From positions 1 to 23,594 of the forward strand of contig CALBJK010000033.1 in the NCBI GenBank assembly GCA_937892695.1: DNA of 23,594 bases, given 5' to 3'. The first letter of the stretch is position 1, and the number at the start of each line of letters is the position of its first letter. The position numbers and the translations under genes are program-made. The notes below the pieces were generated by a model that saw only the letters and a program-made list of their open reading frames with translations, searched no databases and was not told the origin of the DNA. This document shows positions 23,473 to 23,594 of the stretch, one piece after another. Source of the stretch: an uncultured Prevotella sp. (lineage in GTDB: Bacteria > Bacteroidota > Bacteroidia > Bacteroidales > Bacteroidaceae).

Positions 23473-23594
23473 ATCGGGTAGGAGGTAAATGTTATTTGTA
23501 AAAGGCACTTACCTCCTACTTTCACATTTACTGACCCTTCCACACCACCGTACATGCGGTTCCGCATACGGCGGTTTCGTGCTTTCTCATCTCA
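23473..23594 (-). mobile_element. Group II intron, 3' end (domains V-VI), rest beyond the window
   Basis: On the minus strand ACCGCCGTA...TACGGTGGT (23544-23575) folds into a domain V hairpin: 9-bp lower stem with one G-U pair, 2-nt bulge (UG), 4-bp upper stem UGCG/CGCA and a GAAC loop. The following GTGTGGAAGGG and the CCTCCTACCCGAT end match the 3' ends of bacterial group II introns. Domain VI can form from GTAGGAGGTAA and TTACCTCCTAC (23478-23488 with 23509-23519). The predicted intron end is the T of CGAT (complement of 23473). The 5' part and any reverse transcriptase lie to the right of 23594. Confidence 0.75.

Noticed and set aside
23373..23567. 64-residue protein at the right edge, minus strand
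   Set aside because: It runs through domain V, domain VI and the 3' exon of the group II intron; the RNA structure explains the sequence better.
1..23594. CRISPR arrays, tRNA or rRNA genes, toxin-antitoxin pairs, defence genes
   Set aside because: No regularly spaced repeats, tRNA-like cloverleafs or conserved rRNA segments were seen, and no ORF resembled these families.

Overview
The window reads as chromosomal DNA of a Bacteroidota, order Bacteroidales (a Bacteroides/Prevotella-type gut or oral anaerobe; the genus cannot be fixed from this sequence alone). Evidence for this: a complete SusC/SusD pair with a TonB-linked polysaccharide utilisation locus (PUL), Bacteroidota-type promoters (TTTG, 18-20 bp, TAnnTTTG) upstream of several genes, lipoproteins with acidic residues after the lipobox cysteine, and housekeeping neighbours typical of the order (PASTA protein-rluD-ddl-acyltransferase; rpmH divergent from efp).

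Region 1 (1-9590) is housekeeping. On the minus strand an operon runs from a promoter near 3462-3492 through a membrane-anchored PASTA protein, an RluD-type pseudouridine synthase, D-alanine--D-alanine ligase and a glycerolipid-type acyltransferase that leaves the window at its left edge. The ddl reading frame is broken by a one-base deletion near 822-831, although both halves are otherwise intact. On the plus strand follow a degenerate SAM-methyltransferase-like protein with a cobalamin adenosyltransferase, a small DUF2795 protein, efp (with rpmH divergent from it), a family 2 glycosyltransferase with radC, and a DUF59 Fe-S assembly protein with lpxH. Hairpin terminators separate most of these units.

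Region 2 (9700-23184) is a compact PUL on the minus strand, predicted to act on arabinan: a large propeller/AraC regulator, a 550-bp control region, susC, susD, a surface glycan-binding lipoprotein, a GH43 surface lipoprotein and a second GH43 enzyme with an ordinary signal peptide. In the inferred scheme the surface lipoproteins bind and cut arabinan, SusCD imports the oligosaccharides, and the second GH43 trims them in the periplasm. No GH51 arabinofuranosidase is present, so the pathway must be completed elsewhere in the genome. Stable hairpins lie between susD and the binding protein and between the binding protein and the first GH43 gene.

The most interesting system is the PUL control. 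The regulator has the sensor of a hybrid two-component system (about 14 propeller repeats, Y_Y_Y domain, one membrane helix) but no histidine kinase or receiver domain; a short coiled coil joins the membrane helix directly to an AraC DNA-binding domain. Upstream of susC lie two direct copies of AGGTGGACAAA exactly 21 bp apart, just upstream of the -7 element, with a near copy in inverted orientation further up. These are good candidates for its operator.

Region 3 (23473-23594) is the 3' end (domains V and VI) of a group II intron on the minus strand. Its body lies beyond the right edge. It forms the upstream border of the PUL.
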